A stretch of 49,120 nucleotides of DNA from an uncultured Eubacteriales bacterium (GTDB lineage Bacteria > Bacillota > Clostridia > Oscillospirales > CAG-272). Shown here one piece after another: positions 16,541 through 24,519 of the stretch (position 1 is its first letter; every line of letters begins with the position of its first letter). Position numbers and translations under genes: made by a program. The stretch lies in assembly GCA_900542425.1 (NCBI GenBank), contig UQNQ01000012.1, forward strand, positions 1 to 49,120, in the 5' to 3' direction. The notes beneath the pieces were generated by a model. It searched no databases. It was not told the DNA's origin and saw only the letters and a list, made by a program, of their open reading frames with translations.

Positions 16541-16569
16541 ATTATAGCATTCCTTCTTTCTTTTGTAAA
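16541..16569 (-). promoter_or_regulatory. Promoter of the nfnAB operon
   Basis: Minus-strand TTTACA (16569-16564), 17 bp, TATAAT (16546-16541): a near-perfect sigma-A promoter just upstream of nfnA. Confidence 0.75.
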
Positions 16570-16610
16570 GGGAATGCATCAAGAATTTCGGAAAAACAGA
16601 GAATGTGTTT

Positions 16611-16643
16611 TTAAAAGAAAACCACCGGCTTTTGCCGGTGGTT
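16611..16643 (-). terminator. Intrinsic terminator after ileS
   Basis: On the minus strand AACCACCGGC-AAAA-GCCGGTGGTT (16643-16634 and 16629-16620) is followed by TTCTTTTAA. A perfect 10-bp stem directly after the ileS stop. Confidence 0.85.
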
Positions 16644-16651
16644 CGGCTGTT

Positions 16652-19600
16652 TTATACTTTCTCAACTCCAAGTCTCAGCTTCTCGTCGCCGATGCTCCAT
16701 TCTTTTGAAGTCGGAATTGTTTTTCCGAAAAGGAATTCATCGCATAAGGTTTTGCTTTTGATATCGTCGGCATTGCGCTCCATAACGGCATACAAATCCT
16801 TGCTGCCGTCGGCATAAACACGGATGCGGTCGAGCACCTCGAAGTCTGCGTCCTTGCGCATGGTTTGAATTTTAGATACAATTTCGCGCACATTGCCTTC
16901 TTCAATAAGCTCCGGGGTAAGATTGGTATCGAGCACAACGGTAATGCCTTTGTCGGAAAGCGCTTCAAAGCCCGGCATTTGCGCGGAATCAATCAACAGG
17001 TCATCGCGGGTAAGCTCCGCCGTGATATCGCCGAGGTCAAGTCTAATCATGCCTGTACTGTTTAGTTCCGCCATGGCGGCGTTTCCATCGAGCTTCGGAA
17101 GGAGCTCACGGATTTTAGCAAGGTGCTTGCCGTATTTCGGTCCCACCGTACGCATCTGCGGTTTGAACGAATAGGAGGTGAACGCACTGACATCATCCGT
17201 ATAGCGAACCTCTTTTACATTCAGTTCATCTTCAATGATTTCCGTAAAATAATCCGGAAGCGCAAGTTCTGCCTTGATATACATCGCCGCAATCGGCTGT
17301 CTGTTTTTGATGGAAGCCGCATTCCGGCACGCGCGGCCAAGCACAACAATATCCAGCACTTCTTCCATGCGGGCTTCCAGTTCAGGATCAATCATCTTTT
17401 CGTTTGCGACAGGATAGTCGCAGAGATGAATGGATTCCGGTGCGGTTTTGTCGATGCTGCAAACAAGATTGCGGTAAATATCCTCCGTCATGAACGGAAT
17501 CATGGGTGCCGCGATTTTGCAGAATGTGACAAGCGCTGTGTAAAGCGTCATATAAGCATTTACTTTATCCTGCGGCATGCCGGATACCCAGAAGCGTTCA
17601 CGGCAGCGGCGTACATACCAGTTGGATAAATCGTCAACGAAATCCTGTAAAATCTTTGTTGTTTGCAGAATTTCATAGTGCGCAAGGTTGTCGTCAACAT
17701 TTTTGACGACAGTATTCAATTTTGATAAAATCCATTTGTCCATGACGGACAGCTTTTCATATTCGAGCTTGTATTTTGTAGCGTCAAAGCCGTCGATATT
17801 GGCATACAGCACGAAAAATGCGTAGGTGTTCCAAAGTGTTCCCATGAATTTGCGCTGTCCTTCGACGACAGCACCTCCATGAAAGCGGTTGGGAAGCCAT
17901 GGCGCGCTGTTGGAGTAGAAGTACCACCGGATGGCATCTGCGCCGTAGGTTTCGAGCGCTTCGAACGGGTCGACGGCATTGCCCTTGGATTTGGACATCT
18001 TTTGTCCGTTTTCATCCTGAACAAGACCTAAAACGATTACGTTTTTATATGGCGCTTTGTCAAAAATAAGCGTTGAAATTGCAAGCAGGGAATAGAACCA
18101 TCCACGAGTTTGATCAACCGCTTCGGAAATAAAATCGGCGGGGAAATGCTCCTCAAAAACTTCTTTGTTTTCAAAAGGATAATGCCACTGCGCAAAAGGC
18201 ATGGAGCCGGAATCAAACCAGCAGTCAATCACTTCCTTGACGCGGCGCATCGTACCTCCGCAATGTGGGCACTTGATGGTTACGTCATCAATATAAGGAC
18301 GGTGAAGCTCGATATTTTCCGGACAGTTATCCGACATTTCACGCAGCTCGGCAATGGAGCCTACTGCATGACGGTGTCCGCACTCACACTCCCAAATATT
18401 GAGAGGTGTTCCCCAATAACGGTTGCGGGAGATTCCCCAATCCTGTACATTTTCAAGCCAATCTCCAAAACGACCTTTTCCGATGGATTCCGGAATCCAG
18501 TTGATGGTGTTGTTGTTTTGAATCAGCTTGTCCCGTACCTTGGTCATTTCGATAAACCAAGAATCCCGCGCGTAATAAATGAGAGGCGTATCGCAGCGCC
18601 AGCAGAACGGATATTCATGTTCGAAGTTCGGCGCGTCAAAAAGAAGTCCCATTTCTTTCAAATCATGCAAAATGAGCGGGTCTGCTTCCTTGACGAATTT
18701 GCCTGCATAAGGCGTATTTTCCGTCATATTGCCTTTTCCGTCCACAAATTGAACGAACGGCAAATCATACCGGCGTCCGGTTTTCAGGTCGTCTGCACCA
18801 AAAGCAGGTGCCGTATGGACAATACCGGTACCGTCGGTCATCGTAACATAGTCTGCGCAGGTAACAAAGTGCGCTTTTTTTCCGGTTTTGGCGACAAATT
18901 CGCCGGTACACTCGAAAAGAGGCTCGTATTCACGATATTCCAGAGAAGAGCCCTTCATGGATTCCAGAATCTCATAAGCAGGAGTACCTTCTTTTGCAAG
19001 TTTCCCGAGCACGGTGTCAAGCAGGGCTTTGGCCAGATAGTAGGTGTAGCCGTCTGCGGCTTTGACTTTGCAATATATTTCATCCGGATTAACGGTAAGT
19101 GCAACGTTGGAAGGCAGCGTCCATGGTGTTGTTGTCCATGCAAGGAAGTAAGCCTCTTCGTCTCCCCCTTTGACTTTGAAACGGACAACCGCGGAACGTT
19201 CCTTAACCGATTTATAGCCCTGTGCTACCTCATGTGTCGCGAGAGGCGTACCGCAGCGCGGACAGTAGGGAACAATCTGAAATCCCTTATACAGCAGTCC
19301 TTTTTCGTAAATTTGTTTGAGTGCCCACCATTCAGATTCGATATAGTCGTTTTCATAGGTAACATACGGATGCTCCATATCTGCCCAGAAACCAACTGTA
19401 CCGGAAAAATCTTCCCACATTCCTTTGTATTTCCAGACACTTTTCTTACATTCTTCAATGAATGGAGCAATTCCGTATTTTTCGATTTGTTCTTTGCCGT
19501 CAAGACCGAGCTTTTTTTCTACTTCCAATTCGACAGGAAGTCCGTGCGTATCCCAGCCGGCCTTACGGTCGACCTTATATCCTTTCATCGTACGGTAGCG

Positions 19601-19807
19601 CGGGATCATATCCTTGATAACGCGCGTGAGAACATGTCCGATATGCGGTTTTCCGTTTGCGGTCGGGGGACCGTCATAGAAGGTATAGTTTTTGCAGCCG
19701 CGTCGGTCTTCAATGCTTTTTTCAAAAATTTTGTTTTCTTCCCAAAATTCCTCGATTTTCTTTTCTCTCTCGACGAAATTGAGGTTCGCCGGTACCTTTT
19801 CGTACAT
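16652..19807 (-). CDS. ileS: Isoleucyl-tRNA synthetase
   Basis: 1051 residues. Charges tRNA-Ile with isoleucine and edits valine. The class I signatures are HIGH at 55-58 (in ANGKPHIGHVL) and KMSKS at 603-607 (QKMSKSKGN). The CP1 editing domain contains AWTTTPWTLPSN and the GTGIVHTAPAFG region with its catalytic Asp in FGADD. CxxC pairs lie in YCPRCG, CWRC and CPHCGG. The length and motif style fit the longer type-2 IleRS group, which in other organisms is less sensitive to mupirocin; that trait is family knowledge, not shown here. ATG at 19807 has AAGGAGG upstream. Expression is controlled by a T-box leader and a strong promoter overlapping the end of the MATE gene. Confidence 0.97.
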   Translation of the reverse strand: MYEKVPANLNFVEREKKIEEFWEENKIFEKSIEDRRGCKNYTFYDGPPTANGKPHIGHVLTRVIKDMIPRYRTMKGYKVDRKAGWDTHGLPVELEVEKKLGLDGKEQIEKYGIAPFIEECKKSVWKYKGMWEDFSGTVGFWADMEHPYVTYENDYIESEWWALKQIYEKGLLYKGFQIVPYCPRCGTPLATHEVAQGYKSVKERSAVVRFKVKGGDEEAYFLAWTTTPWTLPSNVALTVNPDEIYCKVKAADGYTYYLAKALLDTVLGKLAKEGTPAYEILESMKGSSLEYREYEPLFECTGEFVAKTGKKAHFVTCADYVTMTDGTGIVHTAPAFGADDLKTGRRYDLPFVQFVDGKGNMTENTPYAGKFVKEADPLILHDLKEMGLLFDAPNFEHEYPFCWRCDTPLIYYARDSWFIEMTKVRDKLIQNNNTINWIPESIGKGRFGDWLENVQDWGISRNRYWGTPLNIWECECGHRHAVGSIAELREMSDNCPENIELHRPYIDDVTIKCPHCGGTMRRVKEVIDCWFDSGSMPFAQWHYPFENKEVFEEHFPADFISEAVDQTRGWFYSLLAISTLIFDKAPYKNVIVLGLVQDENGQKMSKSKGNAVDPFEALETYGADAIRWYFYSNSAPWLPNRFHGGAVVEGQRKFMGTLWNTYAFFVLYANIDGFDATKYKLEYEKLSVMDKWILSKLNTVVKNVDDNLAHYEILQTTKILQDFVDDLSNWYVRRCRERFWVSGMPQDKVNAYMTLYTALVTFCKIAAPMIPFMTEDIYRNLVCSIDKTAPESIHLCDYPVANEKMIDPELEARMEEVLDIVVLGRACRNAASIKNRQPIAAMYIKAELALPDYFTEIIEDELNVKEVRYTDDVSAFTSYSFKPQMRTVGPKYGKHLAKIRELLPKLDGNAAMAELNSTGMIRLDLGDITAELTRDDLLIDSAQMPGFEALSDKGITVVLDTNLTPELIEEGNVREIVSKIQTMRKDADFEVLDRIRVYADGSKDLYAVMERNADDIKSKTLCDEFLFGKTIPTSKEWSIGDEKLRLGVEKV

Positions 19808-19840
19808 GAAAAAATCCTCCTTGTACTCGATTCGACAAAA

Positions 19841-20080
19841 ATAAAAACATCCTCGTCCGTATCTATAGGACGAAGATGTTTGCTTCGCTTTCCCACCTAT
19901 GAAAACATACAGACATATGCCGCTCCGTGACGGGGAGCTCCGTCGGCAGCTAATAAGAGTGGTCCGTTCGCCGCCGCGGCTCAGAAGTGATTTTCGCTTC
20001 TATCTACCGGATGCCGAACTCCCACCATCGTCGGCTCTCTTGGATCTTTCGTAAAAAAGCTACTCTCTTCTTCAACGCTT
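19841..20080 (-). promoter_or_regulatory. T-box riboswitch controlling ileS
   Basis: The minus-strand leader has the T-box parts in order. Stem I has a lower stem GAAG/CUUC, a loop-E pair AGUA...GAA and the specifier AUC (Ile) at 19991-19989. A central region containing GCCGCGG follows. The antiterminator is AUAGG-[UGGGAAA]-GCGAAG-CAAACAU-CUUCGU-CCUAU (19900-19865). The competing terminator is a 13-bp stem (19880-19868 with 19858-19846) with a U-rich tail. Uncharged tRNA-Ile should favour the antiterminator and raise ileS expression. The 7-nt bulge UGGGAAA departs from the usual UGGNACC; see findings. Confidence 0.85.
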
Positions 20081-20104
20081 TTCAGGATATTATATTTATA
20101 ATAT

Positions 20105-20133
20105 ATTGTATTCGATAAAATTGTATATGTCAA
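20105..20133 (-). promoter_or_regulatory. Promoter of the ileS T-box leader
   Basis: Minus-strand TTGACA (20133-20128), 17 bp, TACAAT (20110-20105). The -35 box overlaps the stop codon of the upstream MATE gene (20130-20132). Confidence 0.75.
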
Positions 20134-21449
20134 GAACTTTTTGCCGATTTTTCAAATTTTCTGAAAAAGGACAAGACAAAAACAACAGAAAAACATAGTG
20201 TCAGCATTTCTGCCATACAGAATGAAAACCAAATTCCGTCTGTTCCGGCAATGCGAGAAAGAATCAGAACAGAGGGAAGGATAAAGACGATACCTCGGAA
20301 TATGGAAATGAAAAAACTTTCCCGAACCTTGGCACATGCTGCGGTGAAAGAAGCGCAGATAATATTAATGCCGGCGGCAAAAAATCCTGTAAAATAGATA
20401 ATAAGACCTCTTTGGGCAAGTTCGGAAAGCTTTGTGTCATCCTCTTTGTTAAAGAGAGACACCAGCGGTCCTCGAAATAAAACGGCGAATATAAGCAGTA
20501 ATGCCGCTATTGAGAAGGCAAGAATGCAGGAAAGACGAAGCCCATTCCAAAGCTCTTTTTTATTTTTTTCCGCAGCAGCTACACTTGCAAGCGGCTGGAG
20601 TCCTTGTGAGATTCCTGTAAAAATTGAAATGGCAACCAGTGCGATATTGGCTATGATGCCGTATGCTGCGACGCCGGTGTTTCCTTCCGGCTCCAGGATG
20701 GAACGGTTGAAAATGACCATAACAATACCAGAGGAAAGTTCTGTAATAAGGGAAAAAATTCCGACAGTAAGGCAGGAAAAGATAATAGACGGGGCTATCC
20801 GGCATTTTTGAAGTCGGAACGTATTTGTTTTTGTGATAAAATGTAAGGAAAGGATTCCCATACTGATCAGCGGAGCACTCGCCGTAGCGGCAGCAGCCCC
20901 AAACATGCCGAGCTTAAGCGGAAAAATAAAAATATAATCGAGAATGATATTGGCAAAACTGCCAATAAGCATTGCTGCCATGGAAAGCCGCGGGTTTCCG
21001 TCGTTTCGGACAAATGCAGTGAAGATATTATTGAGGATAAAGAACAGAGAAGTACACATCAGTGTTTGAAGATATTCATTTGTATAGGAGATGGTTTCTT
21101 CATCAGCTCCAAGCAAAAAACAAAGTTCTTCGGAAAATACGATGCCAAGAACTGTGATAAGAATACCGGACAAAAATCCAAATACACAGGCGTTTGTAAA
21201 AATGCTTTCGGCACGCTTATCTCCGGATGCTCGATAAGCGGAAAACCGGCTTGCTGCACCAACTCCGGTCATGAGTCCGATACCGCTTATGAGATTAAAA
21301 ATAGGAATGGCAATATTTAAGGCAGCAAGTCCAAGTTCACCGATCCCTACAGAGACAAAATAAGTATCAGCAAGAATATAGCAGGAGAGTCCAATCATAC
21401 CGAGTACGCTTGCTGTAATATATTTCGTGAATTTTGTAATGTAACTCAT
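20130..21449 (-). CDS. MATE-family multidrug exporter
   Basis: 439 residues with about 12 hydrophobic helices in two similar halves, the MATE layout. MATE proteins export drugs or cations using Na+ or H+ gradients at the cytoplasmic membrane. Visible family marks are LADTYFVSVGIGELGLAAL in helices 1-2, GVGAASRFSAYRASGDKRAE, FVRNDGNPRLSM after helix 5, and GISQGLQPLASVAAA in the second half. I chose ATG 21449 (MSYITKFTKYI) because AAGGA precedes it; the longer frame upstream lacks a ribosome site and contains a strong hairpin. The stop overlaps the ileS promoter. A terminator-like hairpin in its leader may attenuate expression. Substrate unknown. Confidence 0.88.
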   Translation of the reverse strand: MSYITKFTKYITASVLGMIGLSCYILADTYFVSVGIGELGLAALNIAIPIFNLISGIGLMTGVGAASRFSAYRASGDKRAESIFTNACVFGFLSGILITVLGIVFSEELCFLLGADEETISYTNEYLQTLMCTSLFFILNNIFTAFVRNDGNPRLSMAAMLIGSFANIILDYIFIFPLKLGMFGAAAATASAPLISMGILSLHFITKTNTFRLQKCRIAPSIIFSCLTVGIFSLITELSSGIVMVIFNRSILEPEGNTGVAAYGIIANIALVAISIFTGISQGLQPLASVAAAEKNKKELWNGLRLSCILAFSIAALLLIFAVLFRGPLVSLFNKEDDTKLSELAQRGLIIYFTGFFAAGINIICASFTAACAKVRESFFISIFRGIVFILPSVLILSRIAGTDGIWFSFCMAEMLTLCFSVVFVLSFFRKFEKSAKSS

Positions 21450-21481
21450 AAAAAATAGATTCCTTTTCGAATTCATATACA

Positions 21482-21531
21482 GAAAAAGTCCGCATCCGTT
21501 CCTTCCAAGGCCTAATGGAACGGCGGCGGAC
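21482..21531 (-). terminator. Terminator or attenuator hairpin between GNAT and MATE genes
   Basis: On the minus strand GTCCGC..CCGTTCC (21531-21515 region) pairs with GGAACGG..GCGGAC, 6 + 7 bp with a small internal loop, followed by TTTTTC (21487-21482). It ends the upstream GNAT transcript, and as the MATE start lies only about 33 nt beyond it may also act as an attenuator for MATE. Confidence 0.7.
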
Positions 21532-21624
21532 ATGATTCCCGATACCCGGCGGCAATCGGAACATGTAAATGTGTGAGAATTGGCAGGGAAAAGAGAAAGC
21601 AAGAAGAGATGTATTTTCAAGCGT

Positions 21625-22095
21625 TTAAAGAATAATCTCCATTCCGATTTTCTGCGGCTTCAGCCCGCATTTTTCGTAAAACCGGATGGCGCTTGTGTTG
21701 CAGGCCCATACGTTCAGCGTGACATTGTAGCATCCGTTGTTTTTGGCGTATGACAGAACAAACTCATATAAAGATCTCCCGATATGCTGTCCGCGGATAT
21801 TCTCATCTACGCACAGATCATCAATGTAGAGTGAGCGAATGTCTGTCAAAATATTGTCGTTCTGATTTTGACGGAACATGCAGAAAGCATATCCGAGGAC
21901 TTTTTCTTGCTCATCTACTGCGACAAAAACCGGCGTTTGATCATTGCTCAGAATTTCAGAAAGCTGTGCGTCTGTATATTTTTTTGCATTTGCTTTAAAT
22001 AAGTCAGGACGTCCTTGGTGATGAACATCCAGCACTTGGCGGAGCAGCTTGTCAATTCCTTCCGTATCTTTTTCTGAGGCTCTTCTGATTATCAT
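21625..22095 (-). CDS. GNAT-family N-acetyltransferase
   Basis: 156 residues with a complete GNAT core: YIDDLCVDENIRGQHIGRSL carries the acetyl-CoA pyrophosphate loop (R-G-Q-H-I-G), and LNVWACNTSAIRFYEKCGL is the closing motif. The best-known relatives acetylate small amines or protein N-termini; the substrate is not readable. AAAGGA precedes the ATG. A TATAAT lies about 30 bp upstream on the minus strand (22127-22132), next to a perfect inverted repeat TATCAT-AAAA-ATGATA at 22133-22148, which could be an operator. It is separated from the downstream MATE gene by a terminator-like hairpin. Confidence 0.85.
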   Translation of the reverse strand: MIIRRASEKDTEGIDKLLRQVLDVHHQGRPDLFKANAKKYTDAQLSEILSNDQTPVFVAVDEQEKVLGYAFCMFRQNQNDNILTDIRSLYIDDLCVDENIRGQHIGRSLYEFVLSYAKNNGCYNVTLNVWACNTSAIRFYEKCGLKPQKIGMEIIL

Positions 22096-22198
22096 ATTTT
22101 TTATCCTTTAAAACGATTATTTTATTATAGTCTATCATAAAAATGATAAAAAATCAAGTCCTGTTTCGACAGCAGCATCTGATATCGATGAAGGAAAT

Positions 22199-22753
22199 TT
22201 ACGTTTCCTTTTCTTTAATTAAGATACAACTGATAAAGGTAGTGGTATTTTTTCCGTTATAATATGGGATGCCGCTTTTGGCACAGACGTCGGAAACAAG
22301 AAGTCCTGCGGCTTCCATTGACGGCATGGCACGATTCGGGAAGCGGCAGGGAGCATCTGGGTAAGTACATTCTTTGCAAATTGTACATCTTCCGGCGCCC
22401 ATCGGCAGAAGCTGCCAGCCACGTTCGTGCAAGGCATCGATCAATGTTTCAAAACGCTTTTTATGGAGTGCTGACGCTTGTGAGATGGATTCGAAATCAA
22501 ATTCATCTTCCATTTTTCCGATTGTTTCTACAAGGATACCCTCCTGATAGGCGGATACTTTTTCTCTCATTTCCTCCAAGGTACCGCAAGCCGGCGGACA
22601 TGTCCATGTTTTGCCGTAACTGCGACAGCGGTCGACATGACACATGGCTCGCACTTCTTCTCGAAAAATCAGGGCATCGGCTGCAAGAGACGCCGACTGT
22701 TCAAAGCCGACGGACGCGGCAAGCGACAGCGCGGTATTTATCTTTTCGTTCAT
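22199..22753 (-). CDS. DUF2284 predicted metal-binding protein
   Basis: 184 residues. The protein is rich in ordered cysteines: Cys38, Cys43, Cys52 and Cys56 (CRSYGKTWTCPPACG), then CTICKECTYPDAPCRFP near residue 133-150 and a further Cys near 167. This spacing is that of the DUF2284 family, predicted to bind metal or iron-sulfur clusters, with no established reaction. ATG at 22753 (MNEKINTALS) has GGAGG at good spacing; the longer frame upstream is an unlikely hydrophobic extension. It has its own promoter and appears monocistronic, which gives no functional hint. Confidence 0.82.
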   Translation of the reverse strand: MNEKINTALSLAASVGFEQSASLAADALIFREEVRAMCHVDRCRSYGKTWTCPPACGTLEEMREKVSAYQEGILVETIGKMEDEFDFESISQASALHKKRFETLIDALHERGWQLLPMGAGRCTICKECTYPDAPCRFPNRAMPSMEAAGLLVSDVCAKSGIPYYNGKNTTTFISCILIKEKET

Positions 22754-22782
22754 ATAGACCTCCGAATTGTATTCTGAATCAA

Positions 22783-22811
22783 ATTGTATCACACCGGCAA
22801 GGAAAATACAA
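22783..22811 (-). promoter_or_regulatory. Promoter of the DUF2284 gene
   Basis: Minus-strand TTGTAT (22811-22806), 17 bp, TACAAT (22788-22783), about 30 bp before the start codon. Confidence 0.55.
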
Positions 22812-22936
22812 GGGGGGAAAAACGTAGAAGCTACTTTGGAAAAATAAGTTGGCACGAAGAACGATTTCAGGGAAAGAAAAGCGAGATGAAAGGACAGAAA
22901 AATTTCCCACACCATTTTCTCAAGGTATTTTTAAGA

Positions 22937-22978
22937 TCAAAAAACAGGAAACTGCCTTTGGGCGTTTCCTGTTTTTTG
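22937..22978. terminator. Bidirectional terminator after the epimerase gene
   Basis: AAAAAACAGGAAAC (22939-22952) pairs with GTTTCCTGTTTTTT (22964-22977) with a GC-rich tip. T tracts lie on both strands. It ends the LacX-like gene on the minus strand. Confidence 0.8.
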
Positions 22979-23026
22979 CTATAGATAGGCCATAGAATAA
23001 CGGCTTCGTAAAGCTTGGGATGATTT

Positions 23027-23872
23027 TTATAAAATGGTAATGGAATAATGAAACCGGAATTCTTCGGAAATATCAAGACGGCGGATAAAAGGTTTTTCTT
23101 CAATTTTGCCGGATACCGATGGGTTGTCACAGATACCGTACCATGGCTCAATGCAGACAAATGAGGCTCCGGGCTTTGCCCACAGACCGACAAATGGCAC
23201 ATTGCCGAATTCCATTTTAAGAATTTCATGTCCGGTTTTTGATATGATTTTTGCCGATGTACTGGAGAGCTCGGAAAAGAAAAGGGCGTCATCATCGAAT
23301 AGATGTTCTGTGATTTCAATTTTTTTACGATGACGGGCGAGAACCTTTTCTCCGCAGGCGAGTCCGGATTCGTCAAAAAGCAGAGTTGTAAAATCTTCAA
23401 ATTCCGAGAATTTGACGAAATCCCCTATTTCAATGTTGAAAGCAGGGTGAGCTCCCAAAGAAAAATACATTTCTTCTTTTCCCATATTTTTTACGACATT
23501 GGTGATGTGCAGCGTTTTGTTGTCTAAAGCATATTCTGCCGTCAGGGCAAACGAAAACGGATAAACACGGTAGGTTTCCTCTCCGGATTCCAGCCGAAAA
23601 GCGGCCTTTGCATCGGATGCCATTAAAATTTCAAACTGGCTCTTCCGTGCAAACCCATGCTTGGGAAGATAATATTTTTTGTTATGGTAGAGAAAGCTGT
23701 CCGATAAAAGTCTGCCGGTAATCGGAAAAAGAATAGGGGACTGACCGCTCCATATGGAAGGATCACCCTGCCATATGTATTCTTTTCCGGTTTTGTTATC
23801 TACAATGCTGGAAAGCTCTGCGCCATAAGGCTTGATTTTGACGGTGAGCTGTTCGCTTTTTAGTATGATCAT
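23027..23872 (-). CDS. Aldose 1-epimerase family protein (LacX-like)
   Basis: 281 residues of the galactose-mutarotase fold. The active-site region is visible as KHGFAR (catalytic-type His) and SLGAHPAFN (second His), with a C-terminal FVCIEPWYGICDNP that carries the acidic residue expected for the general base. These enzymes interconvert sugar anomers or bind hexose phosphates; LacX-like members of Bacillota are often of unknown substrate. ATG 23872 (MIILKSEQLTV) has GGGGAGA upstream; an alternative in-frame ATG 66 nt earlier has no site. A consensus promoter lies at 23934-23962 and a strong terminator follows, so it is a single-gene transcript. Confidence 0.85.
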   Translation of the reverse strand: MIILKSEQLTVKIKPYGAELSSIVDNKTGKEYIWQGDPSIWSGQSPILFPITGRLLSDSFLYHNKKYYLPKHGFARKSQFEILMASDAKAAFRLESGEETYRVYPFSFALTAEYALDNKTLHITNVVKNMGKEEMYFSLGAHPAFNIEIGDFVKFSEFEDFTTLLFDESGLACGEKVLARHRKKIEITEHLFDDDALFFSELSSTSAKIISKTGHEILKMEFGNVPFVGLWAKPGASFVCIEPWYGICDNPSVSGKIEEKPFIRRLDISEEFRFHYSITIL

Positions 23873-23933
23873 ATATTTCTCTCCCCATTTGACAAAAAGC
23901 AGCAACGCTGTTTTTCTCATAAATCTTGTTTTT

Positions 23934-23962
23934 ATCATATCCTATTTTTTCTATTTTGTCAA
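23934..23962 (-). promoter_or_regulatory. Promoter of the LacX-like gene
   Basis: Minus-strand TTGACA (23962-23957), 17 bp, TATGAT (23939-23934), about 60 bp before the start codon. Confidence 0.7.
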
Positions 23963-24220
23963 CTAACCTCTGTTATTTTACTGGAAATTGAAAGATAAGG
24001 ATAGCTTTTTGAAACAAAAATAAAAAACATGAAAGTGTAAAGAATATAAAAACGAGAGATAAGATACGAAAAGACGGATTTCGGGGTTATAAACTGAATA
24101 TGCCAAAAACAGCATATAATAAGCATGCCCAAAAGTGCCTTTTTCGCCGCAAAAGAGAATCAAGACAACGGTTTTTGTTTCATGAAAGAAAAAAGTACCT
24201 GAAAAGGCGAGAGAAAAGTA
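23963..24220. other. AT-rich intergenic region between divergent promoters
   Basis: I see no gene or structured RNA here. A short minus-strand frame (23978-24163) is Phe/Tyr-rich with no ribosome site and is probably chance. The region separates the divergent promoters of the LacX-like gene and thrS. Confidence 0.55.
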
Positions 24221-24249
24221 TTGACAAAAGATTTTTTTCGGTGTAAACT
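24221..24249 (+). promoter_or_regulatory. Promoter of the thrS T-box leader
   Basis: TTGACA (24221-24226), 17 bp, TAAACT (24244-24249), directly upstream of the T-box leader. Confidence 0.7.
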
Positions 24250-24272
24250 GAACATATAAGAATAAAGCATAT

Positions 24273-24478
24273 CACGGACATGTCACCGTCAGAAGCCAGC
24301 CAAGAGAGGATGCGCCGAGGCTGAAAGCGTTCCCTGAGGACTGCGGAGGATACCGCCGTGCAGCTGCGCGCAGGAAATGGCGCGCCGGAATTGCCCGTTA
24401 CAGCAAATCAGAGTGAAATTTTTGAGTGGAACCGTGCACAGCACCTCAAGTCGGAAAGGTAGGCTTGAGGTTTTTTTA
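24273..24478 (+). promoter_or_regulatory. T-box riboswitch controlling thrS
   Basis: Stem I closes with CACGG (24273-24277) and CCGTG (24356-24360). CCGTCAG/CTGCGG pairs above an internal loop that contains ACC (Thr codon) at 24352-24354, the likely specifier. The antiterminator is GAG-[UGGAACC]-GUGC-ACA-GCAC-CUC (24424-24447), with the canonical 7-nt bulge; its fourth base A would pair with a U discriminator of tRNA-Thr. The competing terminator ACCTCAAG/CTTGAGGT (24443-24450, 24464-24471) is followed by seven T. High uncharged tRNA-Thr should favour thrS transcription. Confidence 0.88.
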
Positions 24479-24519
24479 TTTTATCAGGATATCCGCTGAC
24501 AGCGGAGAAAGGAAAATGT

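Noticed and set aside
18110..19930. 606-codon open frame on the plus strand opposite ileS
   Set aside because: It lies wholly antisense to ileS and its leader. The protein has no domain and crosses the T-box leader, so it is a shadow of biased codon use.
21474..21620. Longer N-terminus for the MATE protein
   Set aside because: Covers a strong terminator-like hairpin and has no ribosome site; MATE homologues begin near the chosen start.
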